64,000 nucleotides of DNA, from contig JBEKKS010000014.1 in NCBI GenBank assembly GCA_050010595.1, forward strand, positions 1 through 64,000. Direction: 5' to 3'. Position numbers and translations under genes: made by a program. The notes beneath the pieces were generated by a model that was given only the letters and a program-made list of their open reading frames with translations, was not told where the DNA came from and made no database searches. The stretch is from Palsa-513 sp050010595 (GTDB lineage: Bacteria > Actinomycetota > Thermoleophilia > Solirubrobacterales > Solirubrobacteraceae). Below are positions 50,195-59,331 of the stretch, piece after piece; the first letter of the stretch is position 1; each line of letters opens with the position of its first letter.

Positions 50195-51325
50195 ATGAGT
50201 CGCCCGGCACACGTGATGCTCAACGCCCTGTACTTGGCACCAGGCATCTCCGGCGGTACCGAGACCTACCTCCGCGCTTTGGCGCCGGCCCTGGCCCACG
50301 AATTTCCAGATCTTCGTTTGACCGTGACAACGACGCGCTCCGGGGCTGCGGCGCTGGCAGCCGATGGATGGCGCGACTTCGCCGATCTGCTCTCGCTGCC
50401 TTGCGAGGACGGTCAGCGCATGCGCCGCCAGCTGGCGGAGCAGGTGCTCCTGCCGCGTGCGGCACGTCGTGAGCGCGTCGACGTCGTTCACAGCCTTGCG
50501 AGCATCGCCCCGCTTGCTGTCGGCGCGCGAACGGTCGTGACGCTCCACGACGTGATCTTCCTCAAGGAGCGGACATTCGGCAGGGTGACGACCTGGGGGA
50601 TGGGCGCGCTCGTCAAGGCTGCGGCACGTAACGCCGATGCCTTGATCGCGATCACGGCCGCCGCTCGTGACGAGATATGCGCGACGCTTGGCGTCGCGCC
50701 GGAGCGCTTCACCGTCATCCACCACGGTCACAGCCTGCCGCGACCGCTCGAGCCGGGCGCCGTCGAGGCGGTGCGCGGGCGCTACGCGCTCGGCGGCGAC
50801 CGCGTCGTGTTGTGCGTCGCGGCCAAGCGTCCGCACAAGAACCAGGCGTTGCTGATCCGTGCCACGCAGCTTTTCGCCCCGGATGTAGTTGTCGTCCTTG
50901 CGGGCCACGCCGAGCCCTACGAGCGTGAGCTACGCGCGCTTGCGATAGAGCTTGGCGTGCAGGAGCGGGTCCGGTTCGTTGGCTATCTGCCCGACGAAGA
51001 GCTCGACGCGATGTGGTCGCTCGCGTCGTGCGCTGCGTTTCCCACTCTTGCCGAGGGCTTCGACATGCCGGTGCTCGAGGCCCTGGCTCACGGCGTCCCG
51101 GTGGCTGCGTCGGACCTTCCGGTGCTGCACGAGGTCGGCGGACGGCTCGTTCACTACTTCGATCCGCGTGATCCTCACTCGTGCGCTCGTGCTGTCCAAG
51201 ACGCGCTCGCCGACACGCAGACCGCACATTTCGGGCCCGAACACGCGGCCGGATTCAGCTGGAAGGCCGCCGCGCGTGCGACTCATGAGACTTACGAGCG
51301 CGCACTTTCCGGAATCGCGCGATGA
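50195..51325 (+). CDS. Glycosyltransferase family 4 (mannosyltransferase-like)
   Basis: This 376-residue GT4 has HVMLNALYLAPGISGGTETY at the start, VDVVHSLASIAPLAVGARTV, and TLHDVIFLKERTF. CVAAKRPHKNQALLIRATQL, VRFVGYLPDEELDAMWSLAS and PTLAEGFDMPVLEALAHGVP follow. The donor motif is EGFDMPVLEAL, with Asp where the neighbours have Gly. The paralogue downstream has the same AKRPHKN segment, so these two are close relatives. Its stop overlaps the next start by four bases. It probably adds one residue to the repeat unit built with the nearby nucleotide-sugar genes. Function beyond the family is unknown. Confidence 0.89.
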   Translation: MSRPAHVMLNALYLAPGISGGTETYLRALAPALAHEFPDLRLTVTTTRSGAAALAADGWRDFADLLSLPCEDGQRMRRQLAEQVLLPRAARRERVDVVHSLASIAPLAVGARTVVTLHDVIFLKERTFGRVTTWGMGALVKAAARNADALIAITAAARDEICATLGVAPERFTVIHHGHSLPRPLEPGAVEAVRGRYALGGDRVVLCVAAKRPHKNQALLIRATQLFAPDVVVVLAGHAEPYERELRALAIELGVQERVRFVGYLPDEELDAMWSLASCAAFPTLAEGFDMPVLEALAHGVPVAASDLPVLHEVGGRLVHYFDPRDPHSCARAVQDALADTQTAHFGPEHAAGFSWKAAARATHETYERALSGIAR

Positions 51326-52485
51326 CCACCGTGGCGAGGAGGCCCGATGCGGTCGACGATTCGCCGCTGCATGTCGGCCTGAACCTGATCTTCCTCGTCC
51401 CCGGCGACACTGGCGGAATGGAGGTCGCGGCGCGGGAGCTGATCCCGGCGCTCGTGGCCGCTGCGCCCCCCGGCGTTCGTTTGACCGCCTTCGTCAGCCT
51501 CGACGCCGGACCGGGGCCGTGGGATGAGCTGACCGCGAAAGTCGAGGTACCAGTCCACGCCGCAGACCGCGTCGCACGGGTTCGCGGCGAGCTGCAACTC
51601 CTACCCCGCCTCGCGCGGGCGGCAGGCGTCGATCTCGTTCACTCGCTCGCGTCGACGGGCCCGATTTCGGGGCGGTTTGTGCGCGTCGTGACCGTCCATG
51701 ACCTGATCTATCGCCGCTTTCCCGAGACCCACGCGGGGATCCGTGCGCTTGGGATGCGCGTCCTCGTTCCACTGACGGTGCGCCGCTCGGATCGCGTGCT
51801 CGCCGACTCGGAGTCGACCCGCGACGATCTCGTCGGGCTGCTCGGTGTCGCGCGCGAGCGGATCGATGTCGTGCCGCTCGGCGTCGGGTCGCGGGTTAAC
51901 GCGGCGCCGATGCCAGAGGCTGAGGTCAGGCGCCGGTTGGGGCTCGGCGACCGCCGCGTGTTGCTTTCGCTATCCGCGAAGCGTCCGCACAAGAACATCG
52001 AGGCGCTGCTTGATGCTCTCGCGAGCATGCCGGAGCGCCCGATGCTGGTCATCGCTGGTTACGCGACGGCGCACGAGCGCACGCTCCGGGCACGCGCGAG
52101 CGCGCTCGGGCTCGACGACGACGTTCGCTGGGCCGGTTGGCTCGATCCTGCGGAGCTCGAAGGCCTGTGGACGATCAGCAGCGCGTTCGTCTTCCCCTCG
52201 CTCTACGAGGGCTTCGGCTTGCCTGTGCTCGAGGCGATGGTGCGCGGCGTTCCGGTCGCCTGCTCAAACGCCTCCTCGTTGCCCGAGGTCGCCGGCGATG
52301 CGGCTCTGCTCTTCGATCCGCGCAATTCCGCGCAGATCGCGGTCGCCCTCCAACGGCTGCTGAGTGACGCTCAGCTGGTTGCGCGCCTCCGCCGGGCCGG
52401 AACGGATCGAGCAGCGCAGTTCACCTGGGAGCGCACAGCGCAGGCCGTTCTGGCCAGCTACCGGCGCGCGCTGTCTGGCGCGTAG
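51322..52485 (+). CDS. Glycosyltransferase family 4 (mannosyltransferase-like)
   Basis: This 387-residue GT4 is a sister of the preceding gene: LHVGLNLIFLVPGDTGGMEV, VDLVHSLASTGPISGRFVRV, and VHDLIYRRFPETH are shared in kind. LLSLSAKRPHKNIEALLDAL, VRWAGWLDPAELEGLWTISS and PSLYEGFGLPVLEAMVRGVP, then SNASSLPEVAGDAA, also parallel the sister. It is the last gene of the five-gene plus-strand run. Its last 28 bases overlap the end of the convergent GT4 gene at 52458, so the two 3' ends are antisense to each other. No terminator can be placed there. The sugar is unknown. Confidence 0.89.
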   Translation: MTTVARRPDAVDDSPLHVGLNLIFLVPGDTGGMEVAARELIPALVAAAPPGVRLTAFVSLDAGPGPWDELTAKVEVPVHAADRVARVRGELQLLPRLARAAGVDLVHSLASTGPISGRFVRVVTVHDLIYRRFPETHAGIRALGMRVLVPLTVRRSDRVLADSESTRDDLVGLLGVARERIDVVPLGVGSRVNAAPMPEAEVRRRLGLGDRRVLLSLSAKRPHKNIEALLDALASMPERPMLVIAGYATAHERTLRARASALGLDDDVRWAGWLDPAELEGLWTISSAFVFPSLYEGFGLPVLEAMVRGVPVACSNASSLPEVAGDAALLFDPRNSAQIAVALQRLLSDAQLVARLRRAGTDRAAQFTWERTAQAVLASYRRALSGA

Positions 52486-53618
52486 CTCGCGAGGATTGTC
52501 TCCAGCGAACCTTCCAGGGAGAGTCGCATGGCGTTGCGCGCAAACCAGTCTCGCGTGCGCTCGCGTAGGGCCGGTCCCGCCTCGTAGATGCGAATAATCG
52601 CCGCCGCCACGTCTACGGGATCGGCCGAGGACGCCTTGACGCCGTTAACGCCGTCCTCGATCAGCTCAACTGCCGCATTGTCGCTTCCGCTGACGACGAT
52701 GCTTGGCGTGCCGTACGCCGCAGCTTCGATGACGATCATGCCGTAGCCCTCGCGACGGGACGGCAGGACCATTGCGAGGGCACGGCGCAGCGCCGACTCA
52801 ACCTCCGCGCCGGGCACGAAGCCAGGGGCGCTCATCAGCTCCGGGCGCTCGAGCGCGGCAATCGATGCCAGCACGGCTGGGCGCTGCGGGCCCGCGCCGA
52901 AGATGATGCCGCGCAGGCCGGGCACGCTTGACGCTGCTAGCTCGACGGCCGGAGCGATTGCGACTGCCCGTTTCTCGGGAATAAGCCGCCCGGCGAAGAC
53001 GACCAGGGGGTCTGCGCCGTTGCCGGCGGCAACATCGAGCGTGCCGGTGTACGCGCCCTGAAGCAATGTCGGCGGTGGATCCATGCCTTCGGCTGCGAGT
53101 CGGCCGGCGTGCAGCCGCGAGAAGCAGAACGCGTGCTGCGCGGCCCTAACGCACCGGCGCTGAACGAGGAGCCCGACGGCGCCGCCGAACCGGCCCAGGT
53201 AGTCGCGCCAGTAGCTGTCGCTCCAGACCTCCCACCAGTCGACGATCAACCGGTATCCGAATCGCGGTTGAAGTGGTGCCGCTGCGAGCAGAGAGAAGTA
53301 CGGGAACGAACAGGTATGTACGACGTCGTAGTCGCGGCCGTGCCGGAGCAGGTGCGCGAGCACGCCGAAGCCGAACACGAGCGGAGGAAGGATGCGCCGC
53401 CGCCCCCCTCTGGCATACAGCGCCATGCGCGCGCCGACCGCCACGACGCGGACCCGCGGGTCGATGTCAGGGTGCGTGCCACGGTCCCACTGGCGCAGGG
53501 TCACGTAGGTCACGTCGTGGCCTTCCGCAACCAGGCGTTCGGCGAGCTTCCGGTACCAGCGTTCCGCGCCGCCAACCGTGTAGGGATAGAGGCAGTCGTA
53601 GATGATGCACACGCGCAT
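52458..53618 (-). CDS. Glycosyltransferase family 4
   Basis: From the ATG at 53618 (MRVCIIYDCLYPYTVGGAER) the protein has 386 residues; the frame is open to 53939 but inside the divergent gene. It has DVTYVTLRQWDRGTHPDIDP, VVHTCSFPYFSLLAAAPLQP, and YRLIVDWWEVWSDSYWRDYL. VVFAGRLIPEKRAVAIAPAV, MSAPGFVPGAEVESALRRAL and PSRREGYGMIVIEAAAYGTP form the C domain. REGYG-x-V-x-IEA is a known variant of the donor motif. It is alone on the minus strand in this part, with a 95-base gap to the divergent gene at 53714. It overlaps the neighbour at 51322 by 28 bases. Confidence 0.88.
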   Translation of the reverse strand: MRVCIIYDCLYPYTVGGAERWYRKLAERLVAEGHDVTYVTLRQWDRGTHPDIDPRVRVVAVGARMALYARGGRRRILPPLVFGFGVLAHLLRHGRDYDVVHTCSFPYFSLLAAAPLQPRFGYRLIVDWWEVWSDSYWRDYLGRFGGAVGLLVQRRCVRAAQHAFCFSRLHAGRLAAEGMDPPPTLLQGAYTGTLDVAAGNGADPLVVFAGRLIPEKRAVAIAPAVELAASSVPGLRGIIFGAGPQRPAVLASIAALERPELMSAPGFVPGAEVESALRRALAMVLPSRREGYGMIVIEAAAYGTPSIVVSGSDNAAVELIEDGVNGVKASSADPVDVAAAIIRIYEAGPALRERTRDWFARNAMRLSLEGSLETILASYAPDSARR

Positions 53619-53713
53619 TGCCGAGGAGCATCGCAAAACATCTCTAGACTGGGGCGCGAGGTCCGGTCCAACCGCTGGCCGCAGCCTGCCTGCATGATGG
53701 TTCCCCGAACGCG

Positions 53714-54898
53714 TTGAGCACGATCGAGCAGATACCCGCTTCATCGCCGCCCCGCAGAAGCGCCGCCCGGCCTGCGATATCGGTCGTGATCCCCTGCCTG
53801 AATGAGGAGGAGAACATCGATGCCTGCGTTCGCATGGCGCGCTCGGCGATGGACAACGCCGGCTTGCGCGGGGAGGTGCTCGTCGTCGATAACGGCTCGG
53901 AGGACGCAAGCGCTGAGCTCGCGCGATCGGCCGGCGCACGCGTCATCCACGAGCCGAGGCGCGGCTACGGGAACGCCTACCTGGCCGGGTTCGCGGCTGC
54001 GCGTGGCGCCTACATCGTCATGGCCGACGCCGACCTGACGTACGACTTCGACGAGATCCCGAGGTTTGTCGCCGAGCTCGATGCGGGTGCGCAGCTCGTG
54101 ATGGGCAACCGGATGAACAACATCCAGCCTGGCGCGATGCACTGGGCTCACCGCTACATCGGCAACCCCGTGCTCACAGGCGTGCTCAACTTCCTTTACA
54201 AGACCGGCGTGCACGATGCCCACTGCGGCATGCGCGCGCTCCGCCGCGACGTGCTCGCGAAGCTCGACCTGCGCACCACCGGAATGGAGTTCGCCTCCGA
54301 GATGGTGATCCGCGCAGCGAAGGCCAAGCTCGCAATCAGCGAGATCGACATCAGCTATCACCCACGTGGCGGCGAATCGAAGCTCTCGCGCTTTCGTGAC
54401 GGCTGGCGGCATCTGCGCTTTCTCTTGGTCCACAGCCCCACGCACCTGTTCATCGTCCCGGGCGCTGCGCTGGCCGGGCTTGGCGTGATCGCCTCGGCAA
54501 CGGTGCTCGCCCACCTCAGCGTGCTGGGCCGCAGCTGGAACCTGCACGCCCTGATCGCCGGAGAGCTGCTGACGATCATCGGCGTCCAAGTGCTCGCGCT
54601 CGGCCTGTGCGCGCACGCCTACGGCACGTACTTCCTCGGCGAGAAGGACGCTTGGTTCGACGCGATGCGGTCACGCTTCAGGCTCGAGCACGGCCTTCTG
54701 CTCGGCGGCGCGATCGCGCTTGCCGGCTTCATCACCGCGCTCGTCATCGTGATTCGCTGGATCGAGCACGGCTTCGGCTCGTTGTCGCAGGAGAACCTTG
54801 CGATTTTCGCTTCCGAGCTCTTGATCGTCGGCTTGCAGGTCTTCTTCTCGTCGTTCCTGCTCAGCATTCTCGGCCTGCGGCGTACCGACGATCGCTAG
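53714..54898 (+). CDS. GT2 polyprenyl-phosphate hexosyltransferase-like with C-terminal membrane domain
   Basis: This 394-residue protein starts with TTG; no ATG or GTG fits upstream. Residues 15-240 are a GT2 domain like DPM synthase: SVVIPCLNEEENIDACVRMA, VVDNGSEDAS, GYGNAYLAGFAAARGAYIVM and ADADLTYDFDEI. HDAHCGMRALRRDVLAKLDL leads to FASEMVIRAAKAKLAISEID. The C-terminal 140 residues contain four hydrophobic segments. Such enzymes make polyprenyl-phosphate-hexose, used by GT-C transferases on the outer face. The large GT-C protein at 55932 and the one at 61792 are possible users. It lies 16 bases before the CgeB-like gene. Confidence 0.88.
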   Translation: MSTIEQIPASSPPRRSAARPAISVVIPCLNEEENIDACVRMARSAMDNAGLRGEVLVVDNGSEDASAELARSAGARVIHEPRRGYGNAYLAGFAAARGAYIVMADADLTYDFDEIPRFVAELDAGAQLVMGNRMNNIQPGAMHWAHRYIGNPVLTGVLNFLYKTGVHDAHCGMRALRRDVLAKLDLRTTGMEFASEMVIRAAKAKLAISEIDISYHPRGGESKLSRFRDGWRHLRFLLVHSPTHLFIVPGAALAGLGVIASATVLAHLSVLGRSWNLHALIAGELLTIIGVQVLALGLCAHAYGTYFLGEKDAWFDAMRSRFRLEHGLLLGGAIALAGFITALVIVIRWIEHGFGSLSQENLAIFASELLIVGLQVFFSSFLLSILGLRRTDDR

Positions 54899-54914
54899 CT
54901 CTGGCCCTGCTGCG

Positions 54915-55925
54915 ATGTCTGGCCGCGACCCGTCGCAGGCGGGGGAAGTCACCGTGCCCCGCGCCCAAGCAAGCACTGCACTTGGCGCAGGCGGCCTGCT
55001 GTCCAGACGCGAGCGGCTCTCGATCGCTTTCGTCGGCCAGAGCGTGTTCTTCACGCAGTGCGCCCTGGAGCAGTCGGCCGGAGATCTCGTTCCGACGTTC
55101 CTCGACCATCGCGCCGGAGTCGCCGCCGAGCCATTGCTGGCCCAGCTGGAGGCGCTCGATCCGGATGTCATCCTCGTGTTCCGCCCCGAGATCATTCCGG
55201 CCGGGCTTTTCGCCTCGCTGCGAGCGCTGACGATCGGTTACCTGACCGAGCCGCTTCCGCGGCGCGCGGGGGCCGAGCACGTCGATCTACGCCAGCGCCT
55301 GTGGTGGCTCGAGCAGGTCGATCCAGCCAACTTCGATCGCATCGTCTCGTTCGATCCATTGATTGTTGAAACGGCCGAGAACGTGCTGCCCGTTTGGCGT
55401 TCGCTTCCACTTCCGGTTGCCGACAGTCTGTTCATGGACGTTCGTGACCGGTCGATTCCACCGCGGGTGCTCTTCGTCGGGCGCTCAACCGAGCACCGCG
55501 AGGCGCTGCTCGCACCCGTCAAGCGCGCGTATCCGATCACGCACATCGGCCATGGCCTGTTCGGTGACGCGCTCTTGCGCTTCCTGGAGGTGGCCGACGT
55601 CCAGCTGAACCTGCACAACAATCCCTACCCGTCGTTCGAGAACCGCGTCTGCCTTGCGCTCGCTGCCGGCAATCTCGTCCTTTCCGAGCCGCTCAGCCCA
55701 TCCCACGGGCTCACGGCCGGCGGCGACTATCTTGAGGTGCGCTCGCCCGAGATGCTCCTCGCGCTGATCGAGCAGCTGACGCGCGAGCCAGGTGCGTTCC
55801 TCGATGTGCAGCAAGCCGGACGCCGCCAGGCCGAGCGCTTCCGTGCCTCGCGCGTTTACCCGGAGCTCGTCCGCGATGCGCTCGCAGACGTTGCGCTCGA
55901 TGGCGGCCGGCGCGCACGAGGCTAG
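54915..55925 (+). CDS. CgeB-like glycosyltransferase (GT-B, Glyco_trans_1_2 type)
   Basis: This 336-residue protein opens with ATG and a variable leader. The family pattern shows in LSIAFVGQSVFFTQCALEQS, ALDPDVILVFRPEIIPAGLF, YLTEPLPRR, FDRIVSFDPLIVETAENVLP and PPRVLFVGRSTEHREALLAP. VQLNLHNNPYPSFENRVCLA and LAAGNLVLSEPLSPSHGLTA follow, then YPELVRDAL at the end. It is like CgeB/spore-maturation and related glycosyltransferases. A paralogue is on the minus strand at 58245-59174, on the other side of the GT-C gene; they share the PPRV-x3-GR-x-T-x-HR segment. It is seven bases upstream of the GT-C gene. The sugar is unknown. Confidence 0.78.
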   Translation: MSGRDPSQAGEVTVPRAQASTALGAGGLLSRRERLSIAFVGQSVFFTQCALEQSAGDLVPTFLDHRAGVAAEPLLAQLEALDPDVILVFRPEIIPAGLFASLRALTIGYLTEPLPRRAGAEHVDLRQRLWWLEQVDPANFDRIVSFDPLIVETAENVLPVWRSLPLPVADSLFMDVRDRSIPPRVLFVGRSTEHREALLAPVKRAYPITHIGHGLFGDALLRFLEVADVQLNLHNNPYPSFENRVCLALAAGNLVLSEPLSPSHGLTAGGDYLEVRSPEMLLALIEQLTREPGAFLDVQQAGRRQAERFRASRVYPELVRDALADVALDGGRRARG

Positions 55926-55931
55926 GGCACC

Positions 55932-58253
55932 GTGGCGGCCGCAGATCGGAATGTCGCTCTGCCGCGGGCGCGGGCGCTCGCGGCACGCTGGCTGAGGCCT
56001 CCGACCGAGGCCGCCACAGCGCAACCGGTGACGGGCCTCGACTGGCTGCTTGCCGGCTTGATCGCGGTCGCGGTCGCGGTCCTCTATGTCCATTACGCGT
56101 TCCGCGTCGGGAACTTTCAGCTCGACGAGCTGCACTACGTCGTACTCGCCCGCTACATCACGACCCACTTCCCGAGCGCGCTCTGGACGATCCCTGGCTA
56201 TGGCTGGATTGATGGGATCGGCCAGCGCCTCGACGTCTACCTGCTTGCGATCCCCATGGCGTTCTTCCGTGACCCGGCTGCGTTTCAGCTGGATCACGTC
56301 ATCCAGTGCGCGATGTTCGCCGGCACTGCCCTGCCGGTCTTCCTGCTCGCCCGCCGCGCAGGACTGGGCCGGCCGGCGGCGGCACTTGGTTGCGTCCTCG
56401 CGGCCGTCGTGCCCTGGGCCACCACTGCGACCTCCTTTCTCGCCGAGCCGACCAGCTATCCGGCGTACGCGTGGGTGCTCTACACCACGTGGCGCACGCT
56501 ACGAGCTCCCTCGGCGGGCCGTGACGCGATCGTGATCGTCGCCCTACTCGCGGCGATCGTCGCGCGGACCGAGCTGCTGGCGCTGATCGTGGTTCCTCCC
56601 CTGGCGGTGGTCTGGCACGAGTGGAGCTGGGAGCTGCGTGACGAGGCGCGCGGGCGCCGTGCTCGGCTGCTCGCGCGGCGCCTGTGGTCGGGCCACCGGC
56701 TGCTGTGTGCGGTCTATGGAGCTGCGCTGCTCGTCCTCATTGCCGGCCGGCTCGGCCTGCTCTCAGCTGTCGGACTGAGCGGGCTGACCGGACACTACGG
56801 CCTGCCGAGCCTCCCCCCGCTCTCTGTTCAGCTCACCTACTATCGCTACGACCTCTCGCGACTGATCGTCGGCACAGGAATCCTGACCGTGGTGCTCGGG
56901 CTCCCGTGGACTGTGGCTACGCTCGTCAGGGCGCGCGACGGCGGTCGCCATGCACTCGCCGTCGTCTGCACGGTCGGCTTTGTCGCGATCCTCGTGGGGC
57001 TGATCTCGATTGCCCCGAACGGGGACGAGCGCTATTTGATGTATCCGGCGGTGGTCTTAGCGGTGACGGCTGCCGCCGCCCTGCACGACTGGTCGATGGC
57101 GCCGCGGATCACTCTACGCGCCGCCGGCGCGGTGCTCGCCTCGACCTTCCTCGTCGTGGCGCTGTTCGCGAGCGTCGCCTGGCCTCCCCTGACGAGCGCC
57201 TACGACTGGTTCACCTACCCAGCCGCGACCTTCTACCAGCGCGTGCTGCTCAATCACGCGCGGGACCTGCACCTCTCGTTTCTTGCCGAGAGCACAATCG
57301 TCTACGCCGGGGTTGTCGTCGCTGCCGCGATCTTCGTCGCCCTGGCACGCCGGCAAGGCTGGATGCGGCCGGCCGCGGCGTTGATTGCGGCTGGCCTCGT
57401 GGCGCTGTGTACGACCGAGACGATCTACAACCTGCACAAGTACGTGAACTCCGCAGCGGGCGGCGGCCCGTCGGCCTCCGCCCGCGCCTTCGTGGACGAG
57501 GCGGTGCCGGGCGGTGCGACGGTCGGGGCGATGGCGCTGACGCTCGGCGCGACGGGAGAGTACTTCCCGATCTGGAACGCCGTCGAGTTTTGGAACGCCT
57601 CGATCGAGTGGGATCTGTTCCTCTCGCCGCCGGTGTACCTCCCGATCGAGCCGGGCACGAATGGTGATTACATCTCCGGGATCGCCAGCCCGAGCGGCCG
57701 CCTCGACGGCTGGCCCACGTCGCCCTCGGCCCCCCATTACCTGCTCATCCCGGCCCAGGGCAGCAACTCGATTGGCTTCATCGGTCGGGTGGTGACGACG
57801 TCCTCTTGGCTGTCGCTCGAGATCGTGAAGCTCAGCCTGCCGGCGCGCGCCGCGTGGAGCATCGCGGGGCCAGACGTCAACGGCAACCTCACCTCTGGGC
57901 AGCCGGCGACCGCCACCGTCTACAGCAGCGCGCTGGCCGGTCTGGGCCAGCGCTGCGCGAGCTTCTCGCTGATCACTCCATCCGGGTTCTCGGGTCGCTG
58001 GCCATACAAGGTGCACGACGGTCACCGCACGTATCGCGGCTGGCTGCGAGCCGGGAAGCAAACCGCCATCACGGTGCCCCTGTCGGTGCTCCGCGCGGGA
58101 GCAAACGCTACGGACACGCTCGAGGTCACCGTCACCGGCCACGAGACCGTGACCTCACCGGGATCCGCTCAGCTCGTCTTCTTCAACGTCGGCGGGTGTG
58201 AGTCTGACCGCCTTGCGGTCCGGACATCGCCCTGGCCATCAACGTCAGGCTGA
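55932..58253 (+). CDS. Large GT-C membrane glycosyltransferase (ArnT/PMT-like)
   Basis: This 773-residue protein starts with GTG. It has about 11 membrane helices in residues 30-500 and then a soluble outer part of about 270 residues. The first outer loop carries the acidic FQLDELHYVVLARYITTHF, as in GT39/GT83 enzymes where an Asp-Glu pair is catalytic. The later tail (LTSGQPATATVYSSALAGLG and following strands) is beta-rich and ends in DTLEVTVTGHE and AQLVFFNVGGCE. Such enzymes take the sugar from a polyprenyl-phosphate sugar, possibly supplied by the gene at 53714. The last 9 bases overlap the convergent CgeB-like gene. Acceptor and sugar are unknown. Confidence 0.83.
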   Translation: MAAADRNVALPRARALAARWLRPPTEAATAQPVTGLDWLLAGLIAVAVAVLYVHYAFRVGNFQLDELHYVVLARYITTHFPSALWTIPGYGWIDGIGQRLDVYLLAIPMAFFRDPAAFQLDHVIQCAMFAGTALPVFLLARRAGLGRPAAALGCVLAAVVPWATTATSFLAEPTSYPAYAWVLYTTWRTLRAPSAGRDAIVIVALLAAIVARTELLALIVVPPLAVVWHEWSWELRDEARGRRARLLARRLWSGHRLLCAVYGAALLVLIAGRLGLLSAVGLSGLTGHYGLPSLPPLSVQLTYYRYDLSRLIVGTGILTVVLGLPWTVATLVRARDGGRHALAVVCTVGFVAILVGLISIAPNGDERYLMYPAVVLAVTAAAALHDWSMAPRITLRAAGAVLASTFLVVALFASVAWPPLTSAYDWFTYPAATFYQRVLLNHARDLHLSFLAESTIVYAGVVVAAAIFVALARRQGWMRPAAALIAAGLVALCTTETIYNLHKYVNSAAGGGPSASARAFVDEAVPGGATVGAMALTLGATGEYFPIWNAVEFWNASIEWDLFLSPPVYLPIEPGTNGDYISGIASPSGRLDGWPTSPSAPHYLLIPAQGSNSIGFIGRVVTTSSWLSLEIVKLSLPARAAWSIAGPDVNGNLTSGQPATATVYSSALAGLGQRCASFSLITPSGFSGRWPYKVHDGHRTYRGWLRAGKQTAITVPLSVLRAGANATDTLEVTVTGHETVTSPGSAQLVFFNVGGCESDRLAVRTSPWPSTSG

Positions 58254-59174
58254 CCGCTCAGACGCGTTGCCGCCAAAGGCTTCGACGTCGGCGAGCAGGT
58301 CGTGGACGACGCGCGCGAAGAGGCGCGAGCTGCGGTACTGCTCGGCCTTCATCCGCCCACGGACGCGAATGCGCTGATACATCTCCGGGAAGCGCCCCAG
58401 ACGGTCGAGCATCCATACCAGCGCATCGGCGTCGGCCACGTGGAGGTAGTCGATGTCGCGCTCGAGGCCGTGCGCGGGGGCCAGGTTGTCGACGAGCAAC
58501 AGCTGTCCGGCCGCGAGGTGCATCCCGACCTGCGCGCCGAAGCCACCGCCTCGCTCTGGCGCGATGTACACGCCGACGTCGTACTCACCGAGCAGCCTTG
58601 CCATCGTCGCGCCGCCTACGCCATGTAGCAACTCGAGCAGGGTGTGGTGGTGTTTGGCGCCGAGCAGCATCGCGTCGCGGTGAGGCGTGGCGCGCCCGAT
58701 CGACATCACGCGCGGCGGGGCGTGCATCTGTCGCACATCCGCGAAGAGGGCATCGCTGATCGGCGGCGGGATTGCGCGCCAGACGACGCTCCCGGCGACC
58801 GCCGCCCCGGTCAGTGCCGGCTTGAACGAAGCAATCCTGTCGAGCGTCACGAGCGCCCTGTCCGAGTCCTCGCCGGGCAGCCCGCCGACGAGCAGGCCAA
58901 GCGTGAGCCCCGGCAGCGAGCCGAACGCATCGTGCGGGAGCTGTGTTGGATCGAAGATGACGGTGACATGCGGTGCAAAGCCCGCAAGCTCGTGCAGTCC
59001 TCGCTCGGGATCCTCGCCGGTAACGAGGGGGAAGGACTTCGAGACGAATCCTTCACCACGGGGGGGCGCGGAGCTCTCGATCCAGTTGAGACTGCCGACG
59101 AAGCCGACCCGCAGCTGCTCGCCTTCGGCACGCGACGTTGCCGCCTCGCCGCTTCGAAAGGCTAGGCTACCCAT
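58245..59174 (-). CDS. CgeB-like glycosyltransferase, paralogue
   Basis: This 309-residue protein is on the opposite strand to its paralogue at 54915. It has QLRVGFVGSLNWIESSAPPR, FAPHVTVIFDPTQLPHDAFG, VTLDRIASFKPALTG, AIPPPISDALFADVR and PPRVMSIGRATPHRDAMLLG. VGVYIAPERGGGFGAQVGMH and LAAGQLLLVDNLAPAHGLER follow, and LFARVVHDLL at the end. The order and spacing match the other copy. The supposed donor site is different, so the two may use other sugars. The 157-base gap to the divergent GT4 at 59332 should hold the promoters. The convergent GT-C gene overlaps it by 9 bases. Confidence 0.78.
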   Translation of the reverse strand: MGSLAFRSGEAATSRAEGEQLRVGFVGSLNWIESSAPPRGEGFVSKSFPLVTGEDPERGLHELAGFAPHVTVIFDPTQLPHDAFGSLPGLTLGLLVGGLPGEDSDRALVTLDRIASFKPALTGAAVAGSVVWRAIPPPISDALFADVRQMHAPPRVMSIGRATPHRDAMLLGAKHHHTLLELLHGVGGATMARLLGEYDVGVYIAPERGGGFGAQVGMHLAAGQLLLVDNLAPAHGLERDIDYLHVADADALVWMLDRLGRFPEMYQRIRVRGRMKAEQYRSSRLFARVVHDLLADVEAFGGNASERSA

Positions 59175-59331
59175 CAGCGCCGGTACGATAGTGGACCTGG
59201 CGTGCCATTCTCCGCATGCCAGCCTGGCAAGAGCGAATCATCCGCAAGACGGCGCCGGCGACCTGCGCGGAGCCTGAGCTGCGCTCGCGCTCGGCAACAC
59301 CTCGGCAACCTGCTCCCAAAGGTCCGCGCCA

